A DNA stretch of 64,000 nt from Todiramphus chloris collaris (GCA_025345505.1 JANVCC010000270.1:4725546-4789545); one strand, 5' to 3'. Shown: positions 24,915 to 37,937, numbered from the stretch's first letter. Translations and numbers: made by a program. Notes: a model not told the origin generated them from the sequence alone.

Positions 24915-27900
24915 GAGGGCTTCATCTGCCCAGGCTGGGCGTAGTAGAATGGCTCCACACACTTCAGCCCACGTGAGCAGAGTAGCAATGGGATACACAC
25001 GCACACGCACGCAAGCTGGGATCCTTTTCAACCAGCCGAGTTATTCCTTCGGTCGAAGGTATTTTTCTTAGTTCTAATAATAAACGCTGAAATCTGGGGT
25101 TAGTGCAACACACAAAGATAGCCTTTAATATCCACAACGTGGGCTACGTCGAACTGCAGCCGGTACACAATGACCGCATTGTTTCTCCTCTCTTTTTTGT
25201 TTCCACAAAAGTATAAAAGATCATCATGCTACAGACAGCACATTTTAGTCTGAAGTGGAACTGGCAGAGGATTTCAATGGAAAGTTGATTTATTTCAAGG
25301 GATTATGGGAGTCCAGGGATAAAGCTGGCACCCGGCCATAGGGAGAGCCCTTGACCTAGAAGCAGGAACAGTTTTCAAAGCTGTACATGTACATAACTGA
25401 GCAGAACACTTTAATTTAGTGCAGAGCATAACCTGAATTCCTTCTCTGAGGGAAGATGAAAGAAAGAAATTTTACTTCTTAGTAGGACGTTGGAAGCTGT
25501 ATCCAAAGCTCTTTGCCTATTTTACATCTTATTCTGCAGCATTGCAGGAAGCAATTGTTTGTGACAAAAGGCCACTTTCTTCCCTGCTTAACTGGGAAAG
25601 CAAATTGAGCTGCCACTCATAAAACCAACTGGATACAGAATTAATTTGCTTTTCCTGATAGACGAAGCAAGTTAACAGGCCACTGCAGGTTACTCTCTGA
25701 ATCAACATATGAAACATAATCTCATTGTCTTTTCCTCCTCCCCCCTTCCTCTAGGCCTTGAGCGGTAATTATAAAGACTTCAAATGTCCCCAGTGACATC
25801 AGCTGGTTAAAAAAATTTGGATCACAGGAATAACATAACCCAGACCCTGCTTTCGGCAGCATCGTTCACACTCCAGAGAAGGTAATTCTGTACAAAACAC
25901 TCTTCTTTATTAATTTTAGTGGTAGTTTTCAGTAAGCTTCACCTCAGGATTCACTTCATCTGGCCTGTTCCTTAGTCAGAAGGTACAAAGCATACCAACA
26001 ACAGAACGAGTCTTCAAGATGATGTTTGTGAGCACGTTGTGCAGCCCATGCATTATCTCAAACATGCCATAATAATTACATTTACTGAGACTTCCAAAGC
26101 AGCAATAGGCTTCCAGTTCAGCTGGTCTTGAAATCAATCATCAACTTCAGCCACCCAATTAAGCGCTTTATTCTGCAGCCCGTGGTCCGGCCAAGCGTCC
26201 GCGGGCGTCTGTAGGTATCTGACCTGAATCAAGGACTCTGGGTTTGAGCTCCGTGTTTCCAGACAGTGTGTCTGGCTGATACTGCAAAACCGCAAAATGC
26301 CAGATGGTTTCAACATATTACACAGCTCCCTGCATGGGCATCCACCGACAGCGTGTGCCTTCCTGTCAAATTTCACATGCTGAAACAACTTCTTGCAGTG
26401 TGGAGACAACACTGCGCCTGAAAACAAAGATGTAACGACATCGGCGTTGCTCAGCCTCTTGTCAACTTCTGGGCTGGGAAAAATTTGGAGCTTGTTCTAA
26501 AATTAGAAGATAACGTAACGCTGGCTAGAATAGGGTATAGTCTGGGCAGGCTTCTTCATTATCAGCTTCCTTGTTGAACTTTAATCCTTATTTTACGACC
26601 CGCTGTTTTGGGTTTAGCTTGCATCAAGGGCACGAACTGCCCATCATGGCAGATTTCCACAGTGATTTTCTGCTCTGTGCATTAAAATGAGACTGAAGGA
26701 CTCATTTCACTCGTCAGCTGCAATGAGTGGGGACTGAGGGGCTTTCTCACCACCCGACCTGTGGCCAGGTTGGATCCCAGGTAGGAAGTTTGTGGCCTGG
26801 AGGGCCAGGGCAAGTGGTCCTTTTGCTGCATTGCCTAGAGCAATTTTGACAGAGACTGCCAGGGTCCCCTTGCATGCAGACTGCTCTGCTGCTTTCCTCA
26901 TAACTCGCACACAAATACCCTGGTTCTCGAGGGAAACGAGAGAGCCACAGAGCCAGCTCTGTGGAACAGAGGGAGCCTCCTTCCCCGGTGTATGCGTACA
27001 GCCTTTCGTCAGGCTCTGGAGGGTCAGGGCTCCCTGACCCTTTCCATTTCCAGAGCTTAGGTTTTCTGTGCTGTGAAGTTCTTTGAGCACCCAGGCTATG
27101 CCTCCGGGCATCCCTTGAACCAGCACTGGCAAAACCGATGGGGCAGGTGCCTGTTGCACTGCTTCGGTTAGTCCTGCTTCCCTAACAAGATGTGGCAGCT
27201 GCACCCGTGTCTACCTTGGTTTAGTTTTGGCACTTGGGATCTAGAGCCAGGTACTGCAGGAGATACAGGCAGTGGAAATGCTTGTGATAAAACCTGGCTG
27301 CCTTCCTCACACAGGGGAGTCTGAGCCTCCTGCCTGGGAGCCCCGTGAAATGCAAGGGTATTAAATCCCACCTGCAGACAGCTGCCAGAGCCTTTTCTCC
27401 AGCATACCTGTTTCTTCCAAAGCTGCAAGAACGAGGCCTTGCAAGCCTGATCCTGAACACAGCGGCACAGGAACGTCTCCCAGCGTGTGCCGAGGGAAAG
27501 GATGAACTGCTAACTCGCTTCAGCCCTCGTGCAGATCGTGGGCGATTGCACCCATTTGGAGAAGGCCGGTTTTGTGCTCACCATCTCAGCCATGATGCTC
27601 AGGAGTTCCTGAGAGGCTGCCGTGACGGGGCAGGAACCGCTGTGCTGTGGAACATGGTGTACATCCCGTCACCTCTGCTCCCCCCAAGTCCTTCTTGGCC
27701 TTTCTGCAGAAGTTCGAGATGTGAGATGTCACAAGTGCTCCAGATGTGGCTGCAGACCAGTAAGCCAGCGTACTGGTGCCGAGCACATCCTTCTGGAGGA
27801 CTTTGCGTTGGGGTTTCATGAAGAGAGAGAGAGGACAGGAGGAATGCATTTGCTTTAAAGGTTAAAATAAAATTAAAATCACCTTTGTACATTGAGAGCT

Positions 27901-30457
27901 TTTTGCAGCCAGGTTACAAGGGACATTCTGTGCAGAAAGCTGCATTAGAACTCATTTTCAGGCATTAGTACTAGTAGGTCTGTAATCCAATGCATGGCAG
28001 CCGTACCACTGGGCCAACGAGGTCACTCTTTATTCATGGCCTCGTCTGTGGGTTGGTGGGGAAAACGTAATTATGCAATCCCTTGGGAAAGGGCCGTCTT
28101 GGTGTGGCCAGGCCTCTTACCAGGGGTTCAGGATTTCCATAGCATTTTTCCTACTGATGGAAATTAGTAACAGAAACACTTTCTGTTGCTTTCACACAGC
28201 GAGGCAACACGTTAACTGATTTTACTGCGCATTGCTTGTAATTACTCTTTCCTATCTACTAATTATGGCAAAGAACAGGAGAACTCTAATGACGGCAGTG
28301 TTAACTGAATACAATTTTAGTTACTTTAGCTTGAGCGAATAATTTGTCCTCCCCAGCTTGATTTACTAATATCTTGGTTGACAAGGCTTCCCGTTCTGTG
28401 TATTCATCTTGTAGTTGGAGTGGGATTGTTTATAATTTACGGTGTAAGTCTGAGTGCCATTATTTCGCACTGTCAAAGAGCATCTGTTACAGTAGATGGC
28501 TCTTCATGTGCTGGCACCACGGCAGATAAAGCAGGCCAGCCACGCTAGCGCTGAGTTTATGGACACCCCGCAACGCTCACCTGGGTAAAGGTGAATTTCT
28601 TTGGAAAGGGCAGAAAATGGAATTGCAGCAGGAAACTCTGCGCAGAGGCGGATGAGCTTGTGTTAGCCACGGCGGACTCGTTCACGGCAGCCACGCGATG
28701 CAGATTCGACACTCTCCTTCTCTGGGTGGGGTAAAATCCAGGCTAACATTTGTTTGTAGGCATTCAGGTGTCACCTGATTATCACTACGGGCATCCCAGG
28801 GGTTTAACCACAACCCTTCCAGGAGATAGCCTATGTACTTTGGGCTTCTACAGGACAATTTGTAAGTAGACTGTGATTAGAAGATCTGAATTAGAGACAA
28901 CCATGTGCAGGCAAACTCTAGCATTGCTCTCATGGTTGGCTCAGCCAGTACAGGCAGGACCAAGCCATTTCAAAGCACGTTGGAGTTACTGTTGCTTACC
29001 TTGTGACAAAACTCCAAACCCCTTCAATGAACCCTAGCAAGAGCCCTGTCATATTCAGGGCTGGTTACGAAGCTTTACTCCTTTTATGCTTGATTAGAAA
29101 TCTTTGTTTGTTTGTTTATTTGTACGTTTGCCTGCAGAGCACAGTAAGAGCAGTGGGTTATGAGGCTCCTGTTGACTGTTCCTTGGTGGAGGAGGCAAGA
29201 AAGGGCTCTTGGCTGTGCAGTGGGCACCAGGCAGCTCTCGTCTCATGTGCCTGCGTGGTGCTGTACAAGTGTTTACCGTTGCCAGCAAGATCATCGCTCT
29301 TGTTCAGTCAAATCATATACTGGCTATAGGTGAATAACTGTGTGCAGCCTGGGCTTCCTGTGCAGCTAGAATTGTAGCCTGGATTGTAGCCTGGCCAGCC
29401 CTAACACAGCCTTTTATTCTTTTTGTTAACAGAGTAAAGCTGATGGTCTGAAGCCCAGAGCACCAGTAGCTCCCATTGATCTCAGCACTGGCTGTGGATG
29501 TTCAGAATCTTTAGAAACCAGGCCCTGTGTTACCTGGTAGAGACCACACAGCCAGTCAGCTACGAGAGTTCTACTTCTTCCAGCTACTTGTAGACTCTCA
29601 GAAGTATGAGGTTTAAAAGAACATGAAAAAATGCCTTCAATTGTAGTAAAGCTTAAATAACAAAGAACTGCATGTTGCTGGTTACATCCAGCATTTGTTG
29701 TTCCATTCTATCTTGCGTTTCTTTTGATCTATTTTTAAGTCATTGCAAACTTTGTTAAAATCCAAATTCCACGATCTCCCCCCCTGCAAAAAAAAAGTCT
29801 CCTTTTGCCTTGGACTCGTATTTTGAGAAGCCTATTTCTTTTGTGTTACTAAAATGCCAAGATTTTAATGGAATGCTTTATTAGGTTTCCAAATGCTTCT
29901 GGCCAATAACAAGCAAAGTTCAGCTCAGTAGTTTTAATCTCAGAAACATCAAATCTGTTTTCCCTGCATGTGAGAAGAGCCATGCAGCTCTTAAGAAGAT
30001 TAAAGCTATAAATTCTAGCATTGCAGAGGCCAATGCTTTCACAGTCCAGATCAGGCTGGGTTATTTGATGCAGGTTTTTCCTGATGTGAATTTCCAAGAC
30101 TATTGATAGCCTTCAGTTTTGCCTGGACTTTCCCCCTCCCTCTCCCCCATACTCGGGTGTGCTATTTGTAGCAGGTGAACACATTGCTTTTTCTTTCATT
30201 CTGCCTCTCTGCTTTATTTTACTGTTAAGAGGCAAATTATATCATTTTCATTAGTGCAGCTCACCGAACCATCTGTTACTCAAAGACATCAGGATCAGCA
30301 GTCAGCTACCCTCAAAATAAGCAGCTGTAAATCTGGAGTGCCTATACTTTCTAAATGCAGAGAGGCTTTTACATTAATCTCCTGGACTTGCTGAGTAGCT
30401 GGTATGGTGCCCAAACACAGTAAGTAAACTCAATTAGTAAAAATAGACACGATGTGG

Positions 30458-30562
30458 CAGTTCAATATATGGCATTTAAGCATGTGTGCTGCAAACCAGA
30501 CGTGCTCGGTTCAAGTCCCGGAGACTCTGTTTTCTTCATGTGATTCACTTCTTTTCCTGGTT
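30458..30562 (+). mobile_element. MIR-type SINE relic, tRNA-derived head
   Basis: This is the clearest of the MIR-like relics. Blocks in order are TATGGCATTTAAGCATGTGTGCTG, ACCAGAC, GGTTCAAGTCCCGG, ACTCTG and TGTGATTCACTTC. They match MIR ATAGTGGTTAAGAGCACGGGCTCTGG, CCAGAC, GGTTCGAATCCCGG, GCTCTG and the start of the core. The GGTTCAAGTCC block is the RNA polymerase III B box inherited from the tRNA ancestor. The A box is degraded, so transcription is unlikely. Confidence 0.55.
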
Positions 30563-31387
30563 GCCAAAGACCTTGTAAAAAACAACAGTAGTGTTTTATT
30601 CTCACGAAGATGCAGTACTGCTGTCATTTACACAGGGGTGAATCTGGAGAGACTCAGCTGACTTGGTAGGACTCTGGATGTTCAGCACCCCTGAAAAATT
30701 ACCTTCTTCAGCTGATGCTTGAAAGCTAGCACACAAACCAGCTTTCATGTTCTCGTGGTTTATATGTGCTGAATTATATGGACATATATTATATCATATT
30801 AGTTATATATATTATAGGCAGAGAAGAAACATTTGCAAGAAAGGGATACTTTTTCGGAGCTGTGTTCTGCATAACAGGGCAAGTCTGGGTACATTAATTT
30901 GCAGCTTAAGACTTAAGGGAAAGTCTCCTCCTTCACCCCCTTTAGCAATGTAGCCGACTACACCTCTTTTTTTTTTTTTTTATGGCAAGCTGATCAAAGT
31001 CAAGTTATTCAGGCTGAAGTTCTCTGAGATCCCTGTGCTCTGCTGCGTAGCAGAAGGGCTTAGGTCTGGGCGTGGTGTTCTTGACCTTCTAGTCTTTTGT
31101 CTTTTGGGCCTGTTTTACTTCCTCTGTCTGCCCGCTTTTAGCCAGGAGAGCGATCTAAAGAGCCCCTGTTTGTTTTCCGTGCACATTATGATAGGCTGCC
31201 ATTGTGTAACGACATACAGTATGCAGGATAAAACACCCTGCTTATTATAGTTTAGTTAAAAGGCCTGTCACTATTTCCATTTCAAATTCCTATTTTCAGG
31301 AGTTTACTACTGAGCCGTAACAAATTGCAGGCAGGAAACTTGGCAGTCGCGTTCCCAGCCTAAGAGCAAATTCTTTTACCAACTTTA

Positions 31388-31411
31388 AATAAATAAATTA
31401 ATTAATATTAA
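31388..31411. repeat. (AAAT)/(ATTA) simple repeat
   Basis: AAATAAATAAATTAATTAATATTA-type tetranucleotide tract. Low complexity only. Confidence 0.85.
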
Positions 31412-32576
31412 TGGCATGTGCTCCCAGCATGCAAAATAAAAGGAGGTTTTGTTATTGTTTTGTTTTGTTTTATCCTTGAAACAAAAGATAAAGATTGAGG
31501 AGGGTATTTACATACCAAGCCTCCCTAAACAGGAGTTAGGGAACAGGCTGGGAGCAGTGTCACCAAGTGATGGAGATGATTATCTGGTGGGCATTCCTCA
31601 TTCTCCCAAAAGGATTATCGATACAGAAGGGCTATTAATCAACACATACAAGAGAAAGCTGGGAAGAGCAGGAGGGAGTTGTGCATCACAAATACTTACA
31701 GTGCCAACAAACTGCAGCTCAATAACCACAGCGGGTGAGGCTGAAATCCTTCAGGGTCATCTTAGAAGGAACAAACACCAAAACAGAATAGTAACACCAC
31801 AGAGCTGAAGAGTTTAAAGTGGAATAATATCTAATAGGTGAAGTATTTTCATGGTAAATGTGTTTTCAGTATATTTTAACAATCCAGATTTTAATTATGC
31901 AGATATTCAGAGTTTCAAGTCCTGAAGTAAGTAAAAACCCAGTTTTTTGGTGTGTTGTCCAGCTAGCAGAGATTTCAAGCTGGTAAATGCTTATCTTCCT
32001 GTCCACCAAAGTTTTGAGCACTATAAGGGATCTAGGAACTGGTGACTATAAACTACACGCATCCCACATGCTATGAAGGGAAAATGCTACTCAAGAGTAG
32101 TAGATTCAGAGGAAGCAATGTTCCAGACCTTTAGGAAGCCAGGGAATATTTTGGGTAGTAAGAAGCATTAAAAATGCTAATGTGTAGCATTACAAAGAAG
32201 ATAGGGAAAGATATATAGATATAGAGAAGATGTAGAGAAGATAGGGGAATCCTTGGAAAGCACAGTGAGTAGGGAATACCAGGTTACAGTTCAGAAGAAA
32301 AAGAATAAAATGGGCTTGCTTGGGGGTTGTTGGAATTTCTTCTTCCATTTTGTTTTTGGGAAGTTCTAATTTTTGTGGGCTAAAATAAGAAAACTGTTAT
32401 TTCACCTTTGGAGAAATTTACCTTTTTACCTCACTGATTGCTATTTCTAAAAAGTCAGCTGGTCTCAAAAATGTGCTCTTTTCTCAGGAGATAGCAGCTC
32501 TGAGAGATACGTCAAATAATGGAGTATTTGACTGCAGCACTTACTGCAGACAACATAACCTGTGTGTCTCTGTTGC

Positions 32577-33128
32577 TGTGCTGGTTTTGGCTGGGGGAGA
32601 GTCAATTTTCTTCCCAGTATCTGGTATGGGGCTGTGTTTTGTATCAGGGCTGGAAACAGTGTTGATAACACAGGGATGTTTTAGCCATTGCTGAGCAGAG
32701 CTCACACAGCCAAGGCCTTTTCTGCTCCCACCACCCAGCAGTGAGCAGGCTGGGGGGACACAGCCTGGACAGCTGACCCCAGCTGACCAAAGGGATGTCC
32801 CAGACCATGTAACGTTGTGCTCGGCACGCAAAGCTGGGGGAAGGAGGAGGAAGAGGGGGACACCGAGAGTGATGGTGTTTGTCTTCCCAAGCCAGCGTTC
32901 CGTGTGACGGAGCCCGGCTTTCCTGGCCCTGGCTGAACACCTGAACACCATGGGAAGGGCTGAAGGGAATCCTTGTGCACAGCTCTTGCTTTACCTATTA
33001 CACTCTCTTTATCTCACCCCATGGGGTTTTCTCACTTTCACCCTTACAATTCCCTCTCCCATCCTACCTGGGAGAGTGACCGAGCGGCTGCGTGGGGCTT
33101 AGCTGCCTGCTGAGGTTAGACCAAGACA
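32577..33128 (+). mobile_element. Solo endogenous retrovirus LTR
   Basis: About 550 bp with the layout of an LTR widespread in bird genomes. It starts TG at a CTGGTTTTGGCTGG block, has a GTGTTGATAACACAGGGATG block, CAGCTGACCCCAGCTGACC, a GAGTGATGGTGTTTGTCTTCCC block, a TTTATCTCACCCCATGG block near the polyadenylation region, and ends in ACA at 33128. No gag, pol or env sequence flanks it on either side, so it is a solo LTR left by recombination between two LTRs. If the start is taken at 32579, GCTG occurs directly on both sides (32575-32578 and 33129-33132), a possible four-base target duplication. The TATA region is altered (GCACGCAAAGC). I cannot assign the retroviral class from memory. Confidence 0.85.
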
Positions 33129-34935
33129 GCTGGAAACTGCCTGGGGAGGGAACCTGGCCTCATATAACTGATTTGAGTATCTAGTTCAAACAGGAAAGGG
33201 ATATTGATCCTCATTTAGGGATCTGAGGGATTACTAGAGTATAAACAAGACTTTCGTACATCACCAAAGGAATAATTTTCAGGAGTAGTCTTTCATTTCA
33301 AGCTACATCGTGCAGATTTTGCGATCTCATTGCAGAGACCTTAAACGTATGCAAGTTTGAGATAGATGTGTCTTTGTTCAGATAAATGTTTTTGGAGGCC
33401 AGACCGTGACTCCTGTACAAGCTGAGCCTTTTAGGGACTGTGACTGAGCCTGCAAGCTCCTCTCCTGCTGTTTTCAGGATGATTGCTACAAGGGGCTCGA
33501 AGAAACTGTTCAACTTGGCAGCGAGTCGCACTGAGCTAAAAGCTTCTGGGAGCATTCCTGGGAACCTCTGATACTCTGAAGAGACTCTAGCGAGGAACGA
33601 CACTGGGGCTGGGATGCTTGCCCAGATTGTAAACTATGCAGGAATTTCTGTACAGCTGATAAACTCTGCACAGGACCCTGCAAAGTATATACATTCTGTA
33701 ACAATACCTACAGGCTCTCAGAACGACCTCCGAGGCAGCAGCCACTGGTGTGCAGGACTCCCAACCTCTAGCCCCTCGGCCCCCTCCTCCCACCCTGGGC
33801 ACAGGGTTTGACTCTGAGAATTATTTGAGGAATTGCTGCCCTTTCCCATCCTCCCTGCTCCCCCCGCTATACATTTCTAACCAGCAGAGGGAAACAGAGG
33901 GGCTCAAGATTAGAGGATTTGTGTGAGAAACGATGACGACTCTGCAAAGAGTATATCCTCCTATATAAACCTTTAAAAAGGGCTGCACCATAAGGCATCA
34001 AGGGAGACAACGTCTCTTAAATATGGGGTCAGTTTGCAAGGTTATAGGAGTGTTGTAAAAAAAAAAAGTATGATTTGAGCTGCGTCTGGAGGTGGATCAG
34101 TTTGGAGGTGAGGGCAGTGTTAGTGCCTCTATATGCAACAGTCACGTTTACCCCTGGGCATAGTTCTGCTGCTGGGGACAGGCTGGAAAAAGGAGCAGTT
34201 TCCAGCAGCACAAGTGACCGTAGGGAAGCAGAGGTGATCTTGGCCAGGGCTGTCTCCGGGCTAACGTGCTGTGCATTCGCCAGCAGGCAAAGGCAGTTCA
34301 TCAGTGTGGTTATTGCAGGGTAGCTGGTGTCCTGTAAATCCACACCCTTGGCTGCCTCACTCTAGCACATTCACAAAAACCTACCCTTAAGCACACAGCT
34401 AACTTCCAGCATATGATTCAGAGGCATTGGGACAACTTGTACACCTTAAATCAGACACAACCTTTACGCACGTACCTGAAGATGGACCAAATAAGGCAGA
34501 GAATTGGCCTAATAGTTGCATCCTAAGAAATGAGATGCATCATGGAAAGGGGAGAGGCAGATTAAACAGCAGGAATACCATCTGGTAATCCCACTTTTGC
34601 AGCATGTCATATTTTTCAGACCTGCTATGCATATAAGCGTGTGAAAGATAATCTCCTGAGGTTGGTGGGAGATGTCCTGTGACTCTAGATTTTTAACACC
34701 AGAGTGGGTTGGTTGGCTGAGATAGTTTATGAAATGGGAAGGCTTTTAGTCAGTCTGCGTTGCTAAACAAGTATGAAAAAAATGCAGATACAATCATGGG
34801 TTTATTTTTGTTTATATTAATACTGTTTTCTCTTGCCCTTGATGTGTGGAATTGTTGCTTTTCTGAGTCCTTGGCTAAGCCTTGGGAAAAGAGAGTGTTC
34901 TGCATGGCTTTCATAGTAATAATACTTGTACTTCA

Positions 34936-35065
34936 GAGTGTCACCAGCATTCTGTGGGATAAAAGGGTAATTTTTACTATTCTTATTTTACAGGCAGATG
35001 AACGGAGGGAGTGAAGATGTCCCAGGACTAAGACCAAGACCGAGGGACTCAAAACCAGGTTAGAA
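34936..35065 (-). mobile_element. MIR-type SINE relic (reverse orientation)
   Basis: The plus strand reads like the complement of MIR: TCACCAGCATTCTGTGGGATA, then TTTTTACTATTCTTATTTTACAG, GATGAACGGAGGGAG, TGTCCCAGG and GGGACTCAAAACCAGGT. These correspond to the MIR complement TCACAACAACCCTGTGAGGTA, ACTATTATTATCCCCATTTTACAG, ATGAGGAAACTGAGG, TGCCCAAGG and GGATTCGAACCCAGGT. Spacing is preserved except for a short deletion. It is old and non-functional. Confidence 0.5.
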
Positions 35066-36282
35066 TTGCAGCAGAAGCTGTGACATCACTAACAAATCGG
35101 TTTGTGTAACAACCTTTCCAGCTTCAAAGAAGGGTAATTTAGAGGGAATACGGTCTGCAAAGTTCTGGGTGGGATGGAGAGCACAGGGAGGGACTGGCCA
35201 TTCTCTGTCTCGGTGCAAGAGCTGGGAGCACGGAGTGAAGCAGGCAGGATGAGGTGGTGGTTCTTGTGTCAGGGACCCAACCTGTGTGCTGTGACATAGC
35301 AGACTGTGGAGGAGACTGTCCAAGTCTTGGGAGATAAATCCATTGAGGGTTACTAAATAGACAGAAACCACATCCTGCTCAGGAAGTGCCTTAAGATGAA
35401 AATAGTGGGAGGCTGGAGAGTATGTGGAGGAAATAGTCTATAATGCCCACATCTCTTTAAGTGTCTGCTTATGACCACTGTTATCCTGTGGCCATTCTTA
35501 TGTCCTGTTGCACAAAGAAGATGAGAATATAAACTGTGAAAAATCTGTAGTAATGAACTATTTCAGAACTAGCGTCTCCTGAGTAGGAACAGCTTGTCAG
35601 GAGATGCTTCTGCCCCCAGGTAACCACTCCACTGTCTTGGCTATACTTGACCCTGTAGCAGAACAATCCATGCAAGAGAAAAACTATCCCTGTGATAGAA
35701 CCTACATTTTGCAAGGATTTGAATTTCATGAGTTGTGGAGAGGCCCTGTGGCAAGGACACACACTTTGGGAGAAAGCTGAGGATGTGCTTTCAGTAGGCA
35801 TATGTTTCTGGTGTACCTGGGTGTCCAGCTATGTTCCTTTTGAGAAAACTGCTTTCATACTGTTGTGTTTTTCTTCTAATTGCCATGACCCAGGGCTTCT
35901 AGAGTTTTGAACACATATCTTTCATTACCTTAAGTATAAAGAAATGAATAGTATCATATGAGGATGATACAAAAGCAGATCCAAAGTAAGAAGACAGGTA
36001 TAAATGAGAGCTTTCCTGTGGAAAAAGTAGTCAAGGTGAGAGAGACATGATATGGCATTTCAGCCAGTAAGGGAACAATTATTGCCTCCAGTAGCCAGGC
36101 CTCTGCTGAAGGGTAAAGAGAGAACATGAGGATCTGGAAAATCTCTGAGGGAAAGATGCAGCCTCTGTGCAGTAAGAAGTCCAAGCGATGCCGGACTAGT
36201 TACGAAATGGTCTGCACAGGCAGAAATAACTCTGATTTAAAGGAGTATCCTACCTCAGGCTTCCTGTCACTTTTCCCAGGAC

Positions 36283-36311
36283 TTTTTCTTTCTTTTTTTT
36301 TTTTTTTTTTT
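36283..36311. repeat. Poly(T) tract
   Basis: T run of about 20 with a few C residues at its left end. Simple repeat. Confidence 0.9.
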
Positions 36312-37757
36312 AAACTATGGAGTTTCAGGGTTCTTTGGACATATTCCTGTGACCTTGCAGAAGAAACAGGAAAAATACCCCCTCAGCTTGTAATCAGATG
36401 GAAGGTAAATGTTTACCATGATCACTTAGGTTGTTGGTCAGAGCCTTGCAGGCTGAGGACTTCCTGCCCTCCAGGCAATTCACCATCATGCCTGCAGTTC
36501 ATCTCTGCCTTAGGATTTTTCAGTTGGAAAATCCATGATTATGGATCAAATCTAAAGGGGATACAGCAGTTCCTGCATAGCAAAATTATCCCACTTACAT
36601 TTTTGTTTGCTGTTTATGCACCGTTCAGAGTTGCCATTCCTGTGCTGCAGGTGACTGAAGTTTTGTGGTATACAATACTGTTGGAAAACAAAAAAAATAC
36701 AGCTTTTCTTTGCTGTGTGAAAGATGTCTATATTTCAGGATTATTACTGAAACCAGTATTTATGGTTAATACTGCATTAGCTATTAGTTTTCCTTTTGAC
36801 AGTACAGTGAAAATATAGATGCAAAGTAACTCTGGTCTTGGACATAAAGCAACTTGCACTTATCTCTGTCTTGAAACCAAGGTATGAGCCCAGATTTACC
36901 AATATTGACTGAATTCAGTAAACTTCTGTTCTGAATTTGCATGAGAGCTTTGGGGCCGAGGCCCACGTGTATCGTATCTTGCGAAGAGGCAGAGCCAGCG
37001 AGGGTAGAAAATAGCTGTTATTCATATGTTGCACTTTTTCTCAGCAAATGATAAATATTTTTAGCCTGTGAACAAAAAGTGCAGGCTTGGCAGCAGGATT
37101 GAGCACATTGGCTCTGAAGGTCTGTTAGGTCAATGATCCATGAGGTAGGAAGGATTTGTTCAATAGACCAGGACGGTTCAGTTGGGGCCATTAAAGGACT
37201 TAGGAGTCAAAAATGTATGTTTTCAGTTGCTGTGTTTGTTCACACGGGTAAGCAGCCTGTTCTAGCCTATTCCCCTCCTCCCCTAAAAACTTACTGCACT
37301 CATCGAAAATATGTATAGCATTGATCAGAGACTGTAACAGGCTTTAGAAACCACACTGCCTTATATGCGGGTAAGACGCTTTAAGATAGGTCAAGAGTTA
37401 TTTCCCAACCTTAAGTGTTTACACGATAGATTCTAATCTAATCTGTCTAGACCATAACGCCCTTAACAGACAGAAAAAAAACCTGGCAAGTGAACTCCCA
37501 GATAAGTCTCGGTACCAGGTATGATTTAAAGGGACAACACGTGTCTCATACAAGAGCTCGTGGCCTCGGACTGCTCCCTGGAAGCAGCTGAGAACCCTCT
37601 CCCAGAAAGCGGCCAGGGAATCCTCCTTGTCTCTGCACCATCATTTTGGTTGGATGTTAATCCTTGATAAGAGTGCTGCCTTGACATCGCTGGAAACAAA
37701 GCGTTTTCCACAGCACAGCTTCCCCTCCGGGCCTTGCTGGCATACTTTGTCCCCAGG

Positions 37758-37937
37758 ATGAAGCCATCACTTCCAGGAGTAAGGTGGCAGTTTAGTTTCC
37801 ATTCGTGCTTGGCCCTTCTGCTCGCACCAGCTCTAGGGGTAACAGCAGCATCCGAGGAGATCCCTGGAGACCAGGACATGGATGGAGACCTCAGGCAGCT
37901 TGAGACCACAAGCTGTAAAGCACCTAACAGGTCATAA
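37758..37937 (+). other. Small ORF with signal-peptide-like start, unproven
   Basis: A 59-codon frame starts at ATG 37758 (A at -3, a usable context). It begins MKPSLPGVRWQFSFHSCLA, continues with a leucine/alanine-rich hydrophobic run (LLLAPALGVTAA), and then an acidic stretch (SEEIPGDQDMDGDL). That resembles a secreted-peptide precursor. It stops soon after without dibasic cleavage sites or cysteine pairs. I do not recognise it, and chance is the likelier explanation. Confidence 0.12.

Larger units (their letters stand above)
16336..32576. other. Non-coding stretch with ancient SINE relics
   Basis: About 16 kb with no recognisable gene. It contains three MIR-type SINE relics, several homopolymer tracts and one exon-like segment (18215-18279), all listed separately. 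Reading frames of up to 186 codons exist (for example 23874-24434) but have no recognisable domains. The block at 28200-28480 is AT-rich with several homeodomain-like TAAT cores and could contain a conserved element. Confidence 0.5.

Noticed and set aside
30511-30524. Possible tRNA gene (GGTTCAAGTCC box)
   Set aside because: There is no cloverleaf: acceptor and anticodon stems are absent and the A box is degraded. The surroundings match a MIR SINE head instead.
32465-32980. Overlapping frames inside the LTR as genes
   Set aside because: They are fragments of LTR sequence read in several frames; no retroviral protein sequence is present.
36126-36818. 230-codon plus-strand frame
   Set aside because: It contains a poly-Phe run from a T tract, has no recognisable domain, and shows no splice or promoter context. 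Chance is the simplest reading.
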